Both the position numbers and the translations under genes were made by a program. A stretch of 64,000 nucleotides of DNA, from the NCBI RefSeq assembly GCF_002897035.1, contig NZ_BAUX01000010.1, forward strand, positions 1 to 64,000. Direction: 5' to 3'. This stretch comes from Methylopila sp. Yamaguchi (lineage in GTDB: Bacteria > Pseudomonadota > Alphaproteobacteria > Rhizobiales > Methylopilaceae). Positions 49,661-60,920 of the stretch are shown piece by piece (positions within the stretch are counted from its first letter, which is position 1; each line of letters starts with the position of its first letter). The notes beneath the pieces were generated by a model. That model was not told the DNA's origin. It saw only the letters and a list, made by a program, of their open reading frames with translations, and made no database searches.

Positions 49661-50602
49661 ATGCTGAGCCGCACCGCCGACAACCTGTTCTGGCTGTCGC
49701 GCTACGTCGAGCGCGCGGAAGCGCTCGCCCGCATCCTGGAGGCGACCCAGCGCCTCGCGTCGCTGCCCGTGGCTTACGCCGGCTCGAGCAACGAGTGGGA
49801 GAGCGCGGTCTTCACCGCGGGCTGTGACGACGGCTTCTTCGCCAAGTACGAGGACGCGACGGCCGAGACCGTGATCGACTACCTCGTGTTCGAGAAGGAA
49901 AACCCCTCCTCGATCGTCAGTTGCTTTGAGGTCGCGCGGCACAACGCGCGTGCGGTCCGCACCGCGCTGACCGTCGAGATGTGGGAGGCGATCAACGGCG
50001 CCTGGCTTGAGCTCCGTCGGCGGCAGGACCGGAAGCTCGAGGGCGAGGAGCTCACGCGTTTCCTCGCCTGGGTCAAGGAGATCGGGCTGCGGTTCGACGG
50101 CTCCGGCCACCGCACGATGCTGCGGAACGACATCTACGACTTCTCGCGCCTCGGCATGCTCCTGGAGCGGGCGGACAACACGGCGCGCATCCTCGACGTG
50201 AAATACCACCTGCTCCTGCCGAAGGAGACCCAGGTCGGCGGCGGGCTGGACTACTATCAGTGGTCGGCCATCCTGCGCGCCGTGTCCGCGGTCACGAGCT
50301 ATCATTGGGTGTACCGCGAAAGCCTGAAGCCGTGGCTGATCGCGGACCTGCTCATTCTGAACGACCAGATGCCGCGCTCGCTCGCGGCCTGCTACGGCGA
50401 CCTGGTGCGGCACCTCGACGATCTGGCGAGCGGCTACGGACGACAGGGCCCCGCTCAGCGGATCGCCCGCTCGACGCGCATCAAGCTGGAGAACGCCGAG
50501 ATCAAGCAGGTCTTTCAGGGCGGGCTGCACGAGTTCATCACGGCTTTCATCGCGGACAACAACCGTCTCGGCGCCGCGATCGCGGAGCAGTACCTGATAT
50601 GA
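49661..50602 (+). CDS. Alpha-E domain protein
   Basis: A 313-residue all-helical protein of the alpha-E family, always or nearly always encoded with a permuted ATP-grasp. It begins MLSRTADNLFWLSRYVERAE and has NDIYDFSRLGMLLERADNTARILDVKYH's core and the ending LHEFITAFIADNNRLGAAIAE. A role as adaptor or additional catalytic subunit has been proposed from gene context; it is not proven. Confidence 0.92.
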   Translation: MLSRTADNLFWLSRYVERAEALARILEATQRLASLPVAYAGSSNEWESAVFTAGCDDGFFAKYEDATAETVIDYLVFEKENPSSIVSCFEVARHNARAVRTALTVEMWEAINGAWLELRRRQDRKLEGEELTRFLAWVKEIGLRFDGSGHRTMLRNDIYDFSRLGMLLERADNTARILDVKYHLLLPKETQVGGGLDYYQWSAILRAVSAVTSYHWVYRESLKPWLIADLLILNDQMPRSLAACYGDLVRHLDDLASGYGRQGPAQRIARSTRIKLENAEIKQVFQGGLHEFITAFIADNNRLGAAIAEQYLI

Positions 50603-50642
50603 CGCGCGCGCCCCACTTCGATGACATGGGACCGGACGGTTC

Positions 50643-51542
50643 ATGCGCCTGAGCATTCGCCACCAGATCACCTACGGCTTCGAGATCCCCGCGACCGCGG
50701 TGGTTCAGACGTTGCGGCTGACGCCGCGGAACTACGAAGGCCAGCATGTCGTCCGGTGGCGGCTCGACGTCGACCGCAACTGCCGCCTCCGCTCGTCCGA
50801 AGACGCCTTCGGCAACCTCACGCACGTCTTCGCAGCCGAAGGCCCGATCGAGACCCTGACGGTTCTGGTCGAAGGCGAAGTGGACACGATGGACAACGCC
50901 GGAGTGGTGCGCTCGACAGTTGAGCGCTTTCCGCCCGCGCTCTACCTCCGGAACACGGACCTCACGGCGCCCGACCTCGACATCGGCGCCTACGCCCAGT
51001 CCGTCATCGCGGACAGTCCTGGCGACGTGCTGGCGCAGCTCCACACGCTGCTGGCGGCGCTGCATGAGGACATGAGCTATGAGCGCGGCCCTCGCGACAG
51101 CATGACGACGGCCGCCGAAACGTTCCGCCTGAAGCGCGGCGCGAGCCACGACCTGGCCCATGTCTTCCTCGTCGCCGCGCGCCACCTCGGCATTCCGGCG
51201 CGCTACGTCAGCGGCTACTACCGGCGCGACGACGAAGCTGAGCCCGCAAACGACGGCGGCCACGCCTGGGTGGAAGCCCACGTTCCGGGCCTCGGCTGGG
51301 TGGGCTTCGACCCCTCGACGGGCGTCTCCACCACGGACCGGCACATCCGGCTTGCGAGCGCGCTCGACTATCTCGGCGCCGCCCCCATCCGCGGGACGCA
51401 CTACGGCGGCGGCGGCGAGACGCTCGACATCTCGGCTGTGGTCAGCGATTGCCAGGCGACGCGTAACTACCGCCGAAAAGTCCGCTCCGATCCAGGGCCT
51501 GATACGCCGGCCATTGGTGGGCAGACGCAGGTCCAGCGCTAG
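50643..51542 (+). CDS. Transglutaminase-like protein with Ser at the catalytic Cys position
   Basis: A 299-residue protein with the N-terminal bacterial transglutaminase-like beta domain (1-100, IRHQITYGFEIPATAVVQT) and the core domain. The helix that normally carries the nucleophile as G-x-C-x-D reads G-A-S168-H-D (codon AGC). The remaining triad members are present: H207 (GGHAWVEAHV) and D223 (VGFDPSTG). It may be a serine-based variant or inactive. It belongs to the cluster, 40 bases after the alpha-E stop. Confidence 0.9.
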   Translation: MRLSIRHQITYGFEIPATAVVQTLRLTPRNYEGQHVVRWRLDVDRNCRLRSSEDAFGNLTHVFAAEGPIETLTVLVEGEVDTMDNAGVVRSTVERFPPALYLRNTDLTAPDLDIGAYAQSVIADSPGDVLAQLHTLLAALHEDMSYERGPRDSMTTAAETFRLKRGASHDLAHVFLVAARHLGIPARYVSGYYRRDDEAEPANDGGHAWVEAHVPGLGWVGFDPSTGVSTTDRHIRLASALDYLGAAPIRGTHYGGGGETLDISAVVSDCQATRNYRRKVRSDPGPDTPAIGGQTQVQR

Positions 51543-51585
51543 ATCCCGTCGGCGCGGCGAAGCGCCGCCCGATCAAGGATCTCGC

Positions 51586-52026
51586 ATGACTGGATATCGT
51601 CTGGCGGCCGCCTTCGCGGCCGGATTCATTTCGGTGCTGGTGTTTCATCAGAGCCTACTCGCGCTTCTCGCCGCCGCCGGCCTGACGGCGGCGCAGCCCT
51701 GGTCCTTGGCGCCGACGGCGCCCTTCGGCGTCGCCCGCGTGATCTCCGCAAGCTTCTTTGGCGGCCTGTGGGGCGTCGCTTTGGCGTTTCTTCTGCTCCG
51801 GTTTCCGAAAGCGCCAAGCTACTGGATCGTCGCCCTGCTCTTCGGCGCGATCGCCCCGAGTCTGATCGCATGGTTCGTGGTGCAGCCGCTTAAGGGCTCC
51901 CCCGTGGGCGGCGGTTTCCCACTCGCCGGCGTTCTGGTGGCGCTTGCAGTGAACGGCGCATGGGGTCTTGGGGCGGCGCTTCTGTTCCGGCTGGTCGGCC
52001 CGCGCCGGTCCGCGCTCGCGATCTAA
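51586..52026 (+). CDS. Four-helix membrane protein within the ATP-grasp/Anbu cluster
   Basis: A 146-residue integral membrane protein with four hydrophobic segments (about 5-35, 45-72, 79-100, 112-137). Pattern: MTGYRLAAAFAAGFISVLVF at the start and GPRRSALAI at the end. I do not recognise the family. It starts 43 bases after the transglutaminase-like gene and ends 126 bases before the Anbu gene on the same strand, so it may be part of the cluster, perhaps tying it to the membrane. Confidence 0.7.
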   Translation: MTGYRLAAAFAAGFISVLVFHQSLLALLAAAGLTAAQPWSLAPTAPFGVARVISASFFGGLWGVALAFLLLRFPKAPSYWIVALLFGAIAPSLIAWFVVQPLKGSPVGGGFPLAGVLVALAVNGAWGLGAALLFRLVGPRRSALAI

Positions 52027-52152
52027 GCCGCCGCAGGCGCCCAAATGACACGCCTGCCCCGCTTCCATGCAGGATCAGGCCGCAAGCCATTGGCGCTGGC
52101 GGGTGTCTCTTGATAGCGTCCCGCGTCACGTCAGTCGGGGCTCAAGCGTATC

Positions 52153-52911
52153 ATGACCTATTGCGTCGGCATTCTCGTCCGCGACGGCCTCGTCATGATC
52201 GCCGACACGCGCACGAACGCGGGCATCGACAACATCGCCGTCTTCAGGAAACTCAAGATCGTCTCGGAGAAGGGCCGGCGGGTGCTCGCGATCGCGACCT
52301 CCGGCAACCTCTCGATCAGCCAGTCCGTCCTGAGCCTTCTGGCGGAAGGGCTCGAGAATCCGGAGACCGGAGATCTCGAGACGCTCGAGAATCAGCCGAC
52401 GATGTTCAAGGCCGCCCAACTTGTGGGCCGCGCCGTGCGCGAGGTCTGGCGCACCGACGGCCCCAGCCTGGAACAGATGTCGGCGCGCTTCGACGTGCAG
52501 CTGCTGTTCGGAGGCCAGGTCGCGGGCGGGCGCCTGCGGCTTTTCATGATCTACGCCGCGGGCAACTTCATCGAGGTGACCCCGGACACGCCCTATTTCC
52601 AGATCGGCGAGCACAAGTACGGCAAGCCCATTCTCGACCGGGCGGTGAAGTACGAGACCGACCTCTATGACGCGCTCAAGATCGGTCTGATCTCCATGGA
52701 TTCGACCATGCGCTCGAACCTCGGCGTCGGGCCGCCCATCGACGTTCTCGTGCTGCGGAAGGACGCCCTGACGCCCGAGCTCGACTACAGAATCGAGCCG
52801 ACGGAGCCGTATTTCCTCGATCTTCGCGAGCGCTGGTCTGCGGCCCTGCGCACCGCGCACATCGAGATCCCGCGGCCGCCCTACGGCGACAACGTTCCCG
52901 GCGACATCTGA
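52153..52911 (+). CDS. Proteasome-type protease, Anbu family
   Basis: A 252-residue Ntn hydrolase similar to proteasome beta subunits. The N-terminus MTYCVGILVRDGLVMIADTR puts T2 as the nucleophile after Met removal, with D18 and Lys residues in FRKLKI completing the site. Anbu forms a ring- or helix-like assembly in other bacteria; its substrates are not established. The association with ATP-grasp and alpha-E proteins suggests that they make or attach peptides that Anbu cleaves; this is inference. Confidence 0.93.
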   Translation: MTYCVGILVRDGLVMIADTRTNAGIDNIAVFRKLKIVSEKGRRVLAIATSGNLSISQSVLSLLAEGLENPETGDLETLENQPTMFKAAQLVGRAVREVWRTDGPSLEQMSARFDVQLLFGGQVAGGRLRLFMIYAAGNFIEVTPDTPYFQIGEHKYGKPILDRAVKYETDLYDALKIGLISMDSTMRSNLGVGPPIDVLVLRKDALTPELDYRIEPTEPYFLDLRERWSAALRTAHIEIPRPPYGDNVPGDI

Positions 52912-52967
52912 GGCGCGACAATCGTCAGCGCGGCATCAGGCTTGAGGGCGGCGGGTTGAGCCGGCGC

Positions 52968-53456
52968 TTACTCGCCGAGCGTCGGGCCCTGCGGCGCCTG
53001 CGGGCGTGCGCCGCCTTTGCAGTCGACCAGCCACACGTCGTAAATCGGGTGCTCGACGCCGGAAAGCCCTGGGCTGGAGGCGAACATCCAGCCCGAGAAG
53101 ATCTTCTTCTGCTCGTTGGTCAGCGTCGTCTCGATCACGTCGACATAGGACGTCGTGTTGGGCGCTTCGGTCGGGGGCCGCGTGTAGCACACGTGCGGCG
53201 TGACCTTGAGCTCGCCGAACGCCACGGTTTTGTCGATCTGCGCGTCGAATTCGGTGATGCGGCCGGTGATCTTGTCGAGCCCGTTGAACACCGCCACGGG
53301 GTTGTCGATGCGCGGGGTCGGCGCGACGATCTCTGGCTTGCCCGCCTTTGGCTGAGGGCCGATCGGCGCGGTGCCGGGGCTCTGGGCCTGCGCCGGAGCC
53401 CCATGAAGCGCTCCGAGGGACAAGACGGCGGCGGTCAAAGAACGTTTGAAGGACAC
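52968..53456 (-). CDS. DUF2155 secreted protein
   Basis: A 162-residue protein of the DUF2155 family, common in alphaproteobacteria. An N-terminal signal peptide (SFKRSLTAAVLSLGALHGA) starts at a GTG codon at 53456. The domain has the family blocks VAVFNGLDKITGRITEFDA, KTVAFGELKVTPHVCYTRPP and IFSGWMFASSPGLSGVEHPI. The function is unknown. The frame is open beyond the GTG, but that region is a shadow of the NDUFA12 gene. Confidence 0.9.
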   Translation of the reverse strand: MSFKRSLTAAVLSLGALHGAPAQAQSPGTAPIGPQPKAGKPEIVAPTPRIDNPVAVFNGLDKITGRITEFDAQIDKTVAFGELKVTPHVCYTRPPTEAPNTTSYVDVIETTLTNEQKKIFSGWMFASSPGLSGVEHPIYDVWLVDCKGGARPQAPQGPTLGE

Positions 53457-53545
53457 GAAGTGATTCTCGCGGGCGAGGCGTGGCGGATGCCTGTCGCGAC
53501 AAAGCCCGCCAAATGCGGCCCCGTCGGGGCGGCGCAGCGGGACGA

Positions 53546-53965
53546 TCAGGCGCCCGGCGACCAGGCGTCGTAGTCCCCCGTCGCGGCCGGGCGGCGGCGA
53601 TCCGGCGAAAGGGTCGAGCCCTTGGGGCGGTAGGCCTCGACCGAGCCGGTCTTGTTGGACCGGTGCGGCTTCTGCCACTCCTTGGCGGCGTAGGTTTCCG
53701 CCGTCGGCGGCGTGTCGACGGTGTGGTGCATCCAGCCGTGCCAGCCGGTCGGAATGGAGGAGGCGTCGGCGTAGCCGGCGTAGACCACCCAGCGACGTTC
53801 CGGGCCGAAGGCGGCGTTCTTGGTCGGGTCGTTCTTGAGCCGGTAGTACCGGTTTCCAGCCTCGTCCTCGCCGACAAGCTCCCCTCCCCGCAGCGCTACG
53901 CGCGTGCCGATGGTGGAGCCGTTCCACCAGGTGAAGATGTCGGTGAGGACGCTCATCAAGGACAT
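53546..53965 (-). CDS. NADH:ubiquinone oxidoreductase NDUFA12-family subunit
   Basis: A 139-residue accessory subunit of complex I, found in alphaproteobacteria and mitochondria. It starts FTWWNGSTIGTRVALRGGELV after a short leader, and the diagnostic VGEDEAGNRYYR, RRWVVYAG, SSIPTGWHGWMHHTVD and WQKPHRSNKTG blocks are all present. It is 89 bases upstream of DUF2155 in the same direction. Confidence 0.95.
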   Translation of the reverse strand: MSLMSVLTDIFTWWNGSTIGTRVALRGGELVGEDEAGNRYYRLKNDPTKNAAFGPERRWVVYAGYADASSIPTGWHGWMHHTVDTPPTAETYAAKEWQKPHRSNKTGSVEAYRPKGSTLSPDRRRPAATGDYDAWSPGA

Positions 53966-54051
53966 GGACGTCGCTGGCTCGTGCGGTTGCTCGGCGGAAT
54001 GGAGCCGTTATGCGACCTACCCCCGCCAAAGTCCAGCCATGGGGGTGAGCG

Positions 54052-54705
54052 TCATGGGCGTCGGATCGCGACAAGCTTGTAGGCGAACGGGCCCTTCTTG
54101 CCGTCCTTCGGAAAATCGCTGATCGAGACCCGGTTCCCTTGGTTGCCGCCGAGAAGCGAGATCTTGTTTCCCAGATCGGCGACGTAGAAGCCGACATGTC
54201 CGCCAGAGCTCGACCCGCCGGTGCGGGTGAAGACGACGATGTCGCCGACGGCCGGAGACGTCGCTCTGGAGCCGAAACTCTTCCAGTCAAGCGCCCAGGC
54301 GCTTTTCAGCCCCGTCCGGCCGTCCATCTCCACGCACCAGTTGACGAAGGCGGCGCACCACGCGGTGGCGTCGGTCCCTTTAGCGGCGGCGGACAGAGTG
54401 GTCGTCGCGAGGTATTCAAGAATGCGCGGGTTCGAACCTGGATCGCGCTCGGCCACGCCGATTTCGCGGCGGGCGATCTTGAACCAGCCGGGTTCGGTCC
54501 CCGGATAGACCTCCGCCGCCGCGGCGGCCAGAAGCTTCGGCCGGGATACAGCCTCCGGCAGCAGGATGGCCTGGCCCGAAAAGATGAGGTTGGGATTCTC
54601 GATCTGCGGTTTGATGTCCAGCAGCGCCGCCAGCGGCGTTCCGGCCCAATGAGCGATCCCGCCGAGCGTGTCGCCCGGCCGTACGTTGTACATTTTGTGC
54701 GGCAT
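54052..54705 (-). CDS. LysM plus CHAP-type (TIGR02594-like) peptidoglycan amidase
   Basis: A 217-residue protein: a LysM domain (1-48, MYNVRPGDTLGGIAHWAGTP) and a CHAP/NlpC-like domain with C in TAWCAAFVNWC and H in GGHVGFYV, ending GNQGNRVSISDFPKDG. Residues match the TIGR02594 family seen in phages and bacterial chromosomes. It lacks an obvious signal peptide. It probably cleaves peptidoglycan, perhaps during growth or lysis. Start at 54705 (MPHKMYNV) chosen over 54735. Confidence 0.84.
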   Translation of the reverse strand: MPHKMYNVRPGDTLGGIAHWAGTPLAALLDIKPQIENPNLIFSGQAILLPEAVSRPKLLAAAAAEVYPGTEPGWFKIARREIGVAERDPGSNPRILEYLATTTLSAAAKGTDATAWCAAFVNWCVEMDGRTGLKSAWALDWKSFGSRATSPAVGDIVVFTRTGGSSSGGHVGFYVADLGNKISLLGGNQGNRVSISDFPKDGKKGPFAYKLVAIRRP

Positions 54706-55240
54706 CTCATCCCCCGATCTCGCCGTTGCAACCATAATGAGATATGGCGATTTAAATGCAACTTTAAAGTGATTTTCTCTCTCCAGGCCGCCGCGGCGGG
54801 TGCGTCGTCCCCGTTCTTATGCACAGCGTCCGGCAGCGCCGGCGACCGACGGGCGGCATTGATCGATCAGGCGAAAACGGTCTCGGCCGCCGCGTCGTCA
54901 ACCTTTGATTCACGGTTGGCGGACACCATATCTGGTGTCGATGGATGATGCCGCGACGATAGCTAGTGTTCAGCGGGGTGGAAAACCCAGGTTCCGACTC
55001 GACGGCCTGTAAGACTCGATTTACGTTCCTAGCCGTCGCCGAGGCCCGAGGGGCCCGCGCTGCGTAACACCTGACCTTTGATTTCGAACGGCGATTTCGC
55101 GATCGCCGCACCGTCGTCGCGCAATTCGTTTGCGGGCTCGCGCCCGTGCGCTTCGACAATCGTCGCCGGACCCCTCCCGGCATGCGTTTTCGCCTTGACG
55201 CCCCTCGCTGCGGCGTCTTTCGGACTGGAGCTTGGACGAG
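54706..55240. other. 535-base region between LysM-amidase and nrdJ
   Basis: No credible gene. The part next to the amidase (54706-54770) is AT-rich and probably holds its promoter. The nrdJ side has the NrdR-like boxes at 54923-54969 and a roughly 270-base leader down to the nrdJ start, with no recognisable riboswitch. Confidence 0.6.
54923..54969 (+). promoter_or_regulatory. Paired NrdR-like boxes upstream of nrdJ
   Basis: Box 1, ACACCATATCTGGTGT (54923-54938), and box 2, CGACGATAGCTAGTGT (54954-54969), both fit the NrdR consensus acaCwAtATaTwGtgt: box 1 at almost all positions, box 2 in the left ACxA and right TaGTGT half. The centres are 31 bases apart, the spacing typical of NrdR pairs on one face of the helix. 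A possible -35 TTGATT (54905-54910) and -10 ATATCT (54928-54933) with 17-base spacing overlap box 1. Confidence 0.7.
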
Positions 55241-58936
<3,696 letters not shown>

Positions 58937-58959
58937 TTTACGACGACCTATGGCGGGAG

Positions 58960-58990
58960 ACCCAAAGTTGGGAATTCCGACCCAAAGTTT
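58960..58990. repeat. Direct pair of ACCCAAAGTT sequences, left edge of accessory islet
   Basis: ACCCAAAGTTG (58960-58970) and ACCCAAAGTTT (58980-58990) lie exactly 20 bases apart just after nrdJ. The inverse, CAACTTTGGGT, is at 60716-60726 on the other side of the kinase gene. Beyond the 11 identical bases the first copy and the right-hand one also share a GAA a few bases further in. Confidence 0.6.
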
Positions 58991-58997
58991 GAAACAA

Positions 58998-59034
58998 GAC
59001 GCCCGCCCGACATTCTCGTCGGGCGGGCGTCTTT
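58998..59034 (+). terminator. Rho-independent terminator after nrdJ
   Basis: A perfect 14-bp stem GACGCCCGCCCGAC / GTCGGGCGGGCGTC (58998-59011, 59018-59031), extended by AA/TT on the flanks, with loop ATTCTC and a short TTT run. It isolates nrdJ from the genes downstream. Confidence 0.85.
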
Positions 59035-59091
59035 CGAAGCGCCATCGGCCGCTCGGGCTGGTGGGCAGAGCGCATTGCCTTCAGGAGGGCG

Positions 59092-59559
59092 ATGGTGAAG
59101 TCGCTAGGCATCAACCTGATGAAGGGGGTCGTGCATCACGCCGTGCTCGAGGGCACCGCCGACGCCCCGGTCTACGTCGCGCACGACCGCTCGCGTTTCG
59201 ACGCTGACCAAGGTCGCACCGACCAGGCCAACTTCTTCCGGAACCTGTTCAACGAGCTGATCACCCGCCACGCCCCGACCGTCATCGGCTACCGGGTCTC
59301 CCTCGACGCGAAAAAGGCCGACCAAGTCGCCTACCTGCACTTCCCATACGGCGTGCTGAACCTCCTCGCCTACGATCAGCACCTCCCCTCGGAGGGCGTC
59401 ACCAGCAGCGCGTTCACGGCCAAGAGACTGAAGCGGATACCTGCTCCGGGCACCAAGTTCGACAAGCTGGCCTCTTGTGACACAATCTCTGGTTGCCCGA
59501 GCGGTTGGAACAACGACGCGAAGATCGCAGCGCTGACGGCATGGATTTTCCTGACGTGA
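59092..59559 (+). CDS. Small protein of predicted RNase H-like fold (DUF3010-like), partner of a kinase
   Basis: A 155-residue protein. AGGAGG just upstream supports a start at ATG 59092 or GTG 59095. It has a beta-hairpin start KSLGINLMKGVVHHAVLE, helix 46-60, a strand with TVIGYRV (63-69), a Lys/Tyr/Phe-rich segment, and a terminal helix NNDAKIAALTAWIFLT. This order resembles DUF3010 proteins and the RuvC/YqgF type of RNase H fold, but the first-strand Asp of those nucleases is Asn (N8), so catalysis is uncertain. Its end overlaps the kinase start by 19 bases. The codon usage is less GC-rich than in neighbours. Confidence 0.55.
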   Translation: MVKSLGINLMKGVVHHAVLEGTADAPVYVAHDRSRFDADQGRTDQANFFRNLFNELITRHAPTVIGYRVSLDAKKADQVAYLHFPYGVLNLLAYDQHLPSEGVTSSAFTAKRLKRIPAPGTKFDKLASCDTISGCPSGWNNDAKIAALTAWIFLT

Positions 59560-60617
59560 CCTTGCCAGCCAAGCCACTGTTCCAACCAGGCGATGTCGTG
59601 ATTGGCAAGTACCGGATCGACGTCGCGTTGGGCGCCGGACGCTATGGCGAGGTCTATCGGGTCTTCAATACCGCGATGGGCCACATGTCGGCGCTGAAGG
59701 TAATCAACGTCGAGAACCCGGCCCTGCACAAGGCTGGCATCGAGGCCCAGGCTCACGCGTTGTGCCAGCACGACCATGTCGTGAAGATCCTGACGGCCGA
59801 CGTCCTCAATGGCGCGGTGCTGATAGAGATGGAGCTCATCGACGGTCGGTCACTCGAAGACCGCCTGTTCGCTGAGTTCGTCCCCGTCCTCGAGTCGCTC
59901 TCGTTCATCAAGGACATCCTGTTCGCGCTCGAGCACGCCCATGCCCGCGGGATCATCCATCGAGACGTGAAGCCGGGGAACATCATGCTGTGCGCCGGGC
60001 GAGCAAAGCTGTCCGACTTCGGCGTCGCGCTTCATCCCGAGACTGGCCTGAGCCCCAGCGGCCACTCCCACTTCTATCGGCCCCATGCCTCGCCCGAGGC
60101 CTACAACGACAACTCCTTCTCAGCTTCGAGCGACGTGTTCTCGACCGGGCTCACCCTCCTCCGCGCCGTAAACAATCAGGCGGACTGGAAGGGAGCGCTC
60201 GGCGGGGCCGACTGGCGCGCTCTCGTCGGCAACGGCAGGCTCGCCGAGCAGATGGGTGTAGCCCCGTATGTCCCGCGAGCACTCAAGACTATCATCAACA
60301 AAGCGGTCCACCGCGACCCGGGCCAGCGCTACGACAGCGCCGTGAAGTTTCGGGAGGCACTGCAGCGGCTGCGCCCAGCTCGCTCTTGGTTGCGGGAGAG
60401 CGATGACCATTGGAGCTGCTTGTTCAAGGGCAAGACCGAGATCGTGCGCTTCATCCCGGCAACCAACGCCGTGGACTACCTTGTCTCGGGTCGTCGCCAA
60501 TCGTTCGGGTCTAAGAGGTTCGACACCGAGCTGCAGGCTCGCGCCCATATGGCCAAGCTGATCGGTGAGTCGACGCTCCTGAAGCCGACGGCTAGGCGGC
60601 CTCGCCCTGCAGCCTGA
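59541..60617 (+). CDS. Ser/Thr protein kinase with unrecognised C-terminal domain
   Basis: A 358-residue cytosolic kinase with all catalytic motifs: Gly loop GAGRYGEV (31-38), K53 in ALK, HRDVKPGN (140-147), DFG (159-161), SPE (184-186) and D198 in SSDVFSTG. The fold ends near 278. Residues 280-345 (RSWLRESDDHWSCLFKGKTE to HMAKLIGES) form a further domain with alternating aromatic and basic residues that I do not recognise; no membrane helix follows, unlike PASTA-type kinases. Start at 59541 (MDFPDVT) lies within the preceding gene, so translation is coupled. Confidence 0.88.
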   Translation: MDFPDVTLPAKPLFQPGDVVIGKYRIDVALGAGRYGEVYRVFNTAMGHMSALKVINVENPALHKAGIEAQAHALCQHDHVVKILTADVLNGAVLIEMELIDGRSLEDRLFAEFVPVLESLSFIKDILFALEHAHARGIIHRDVKPGNIMLCAGRAKLSDFGVALHPETGLSPSGHSHFYRPHASPEAYNDNSFSASSDVFSTGLTLLRAVNNQADWKGALGGADWRALVGNGRLAEQMGVAPYVPRALKTIINKAVHRDPGQRYDSAVKFREALQRLRPARSWLRESDDHWSCLFKGKTEIVRFIPATNAVDYLVSGRRQSFGSKRFDTELQARAHMAKLIGESTLLKPTARRPRPAA

Positions 60618-60715
60618 TAGACACTGGATGAAACCCTGTCCCGAACTCATCCTTGGCAGCCGTGTCCAGGTCGAACGGAAGTCGAGCCATCATTCGGGAT
60701 CGGATCTCAAGTTCT

Positions 60716-60726
60716 CAACTTTGGGT
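60716..60726. repeat. Inverted copy of ACCCAAAGTTG, right edge of accessory islet
   Basis: CAACTTTGGGT is the exact reverse complement of 58960-58970. Read inward, the next bases (AGAAC against GGAAT) are partly similar. The 1.77-kb span between the two contains the two-gene module and the nrdJ terminator. Confidence 0.55.
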
Positions 60727-60892
60727 TCAATCGCTACCCAACATAGGCTCCGGTTTTCAAGCGCCCCAAAATGCCCTCGGACGCAATCGGTTATCGATGG
60801 GGCTGTTCGCAACTTTGCGTCTCCCGCCAACCTACAGAAAGGCGCTCTCTACGAGCTTTCGGTTGTCCGTAACTGGACCATACTTTCGAAAC

Positions 60893-60920
60893 CCGGGCGG
60901 CCTCGAGTTGGGCCGCCCGG
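60893..60920. terminator. GC-rich hairpin, possible terminator
   Basis: CCGGGCGGCC (60893-60902) and GGCCGCCCGG (60911-60920) form a perfect 10-bp stem with loop TCGAGTTG. The bases after it are AAGGCG, so no T-tract on the plus strand; on the minus strand the stem is followed by GTTTCG, a weak tract. Confidence 0.4.

Noticed and set aside
55232-55240. TTG start giving nrdJ three extra residues
   Set aside because: ATG at 55241 follows at once and no ribosome binding site favours the TTG.
54970-55240. Cobalamin riboswitch in the nrdJ leader
   Set aside because: No B12-box-like sequence or supporting stems could be found, and repression of a B12-dependent enzyme by B12 would make little sense.
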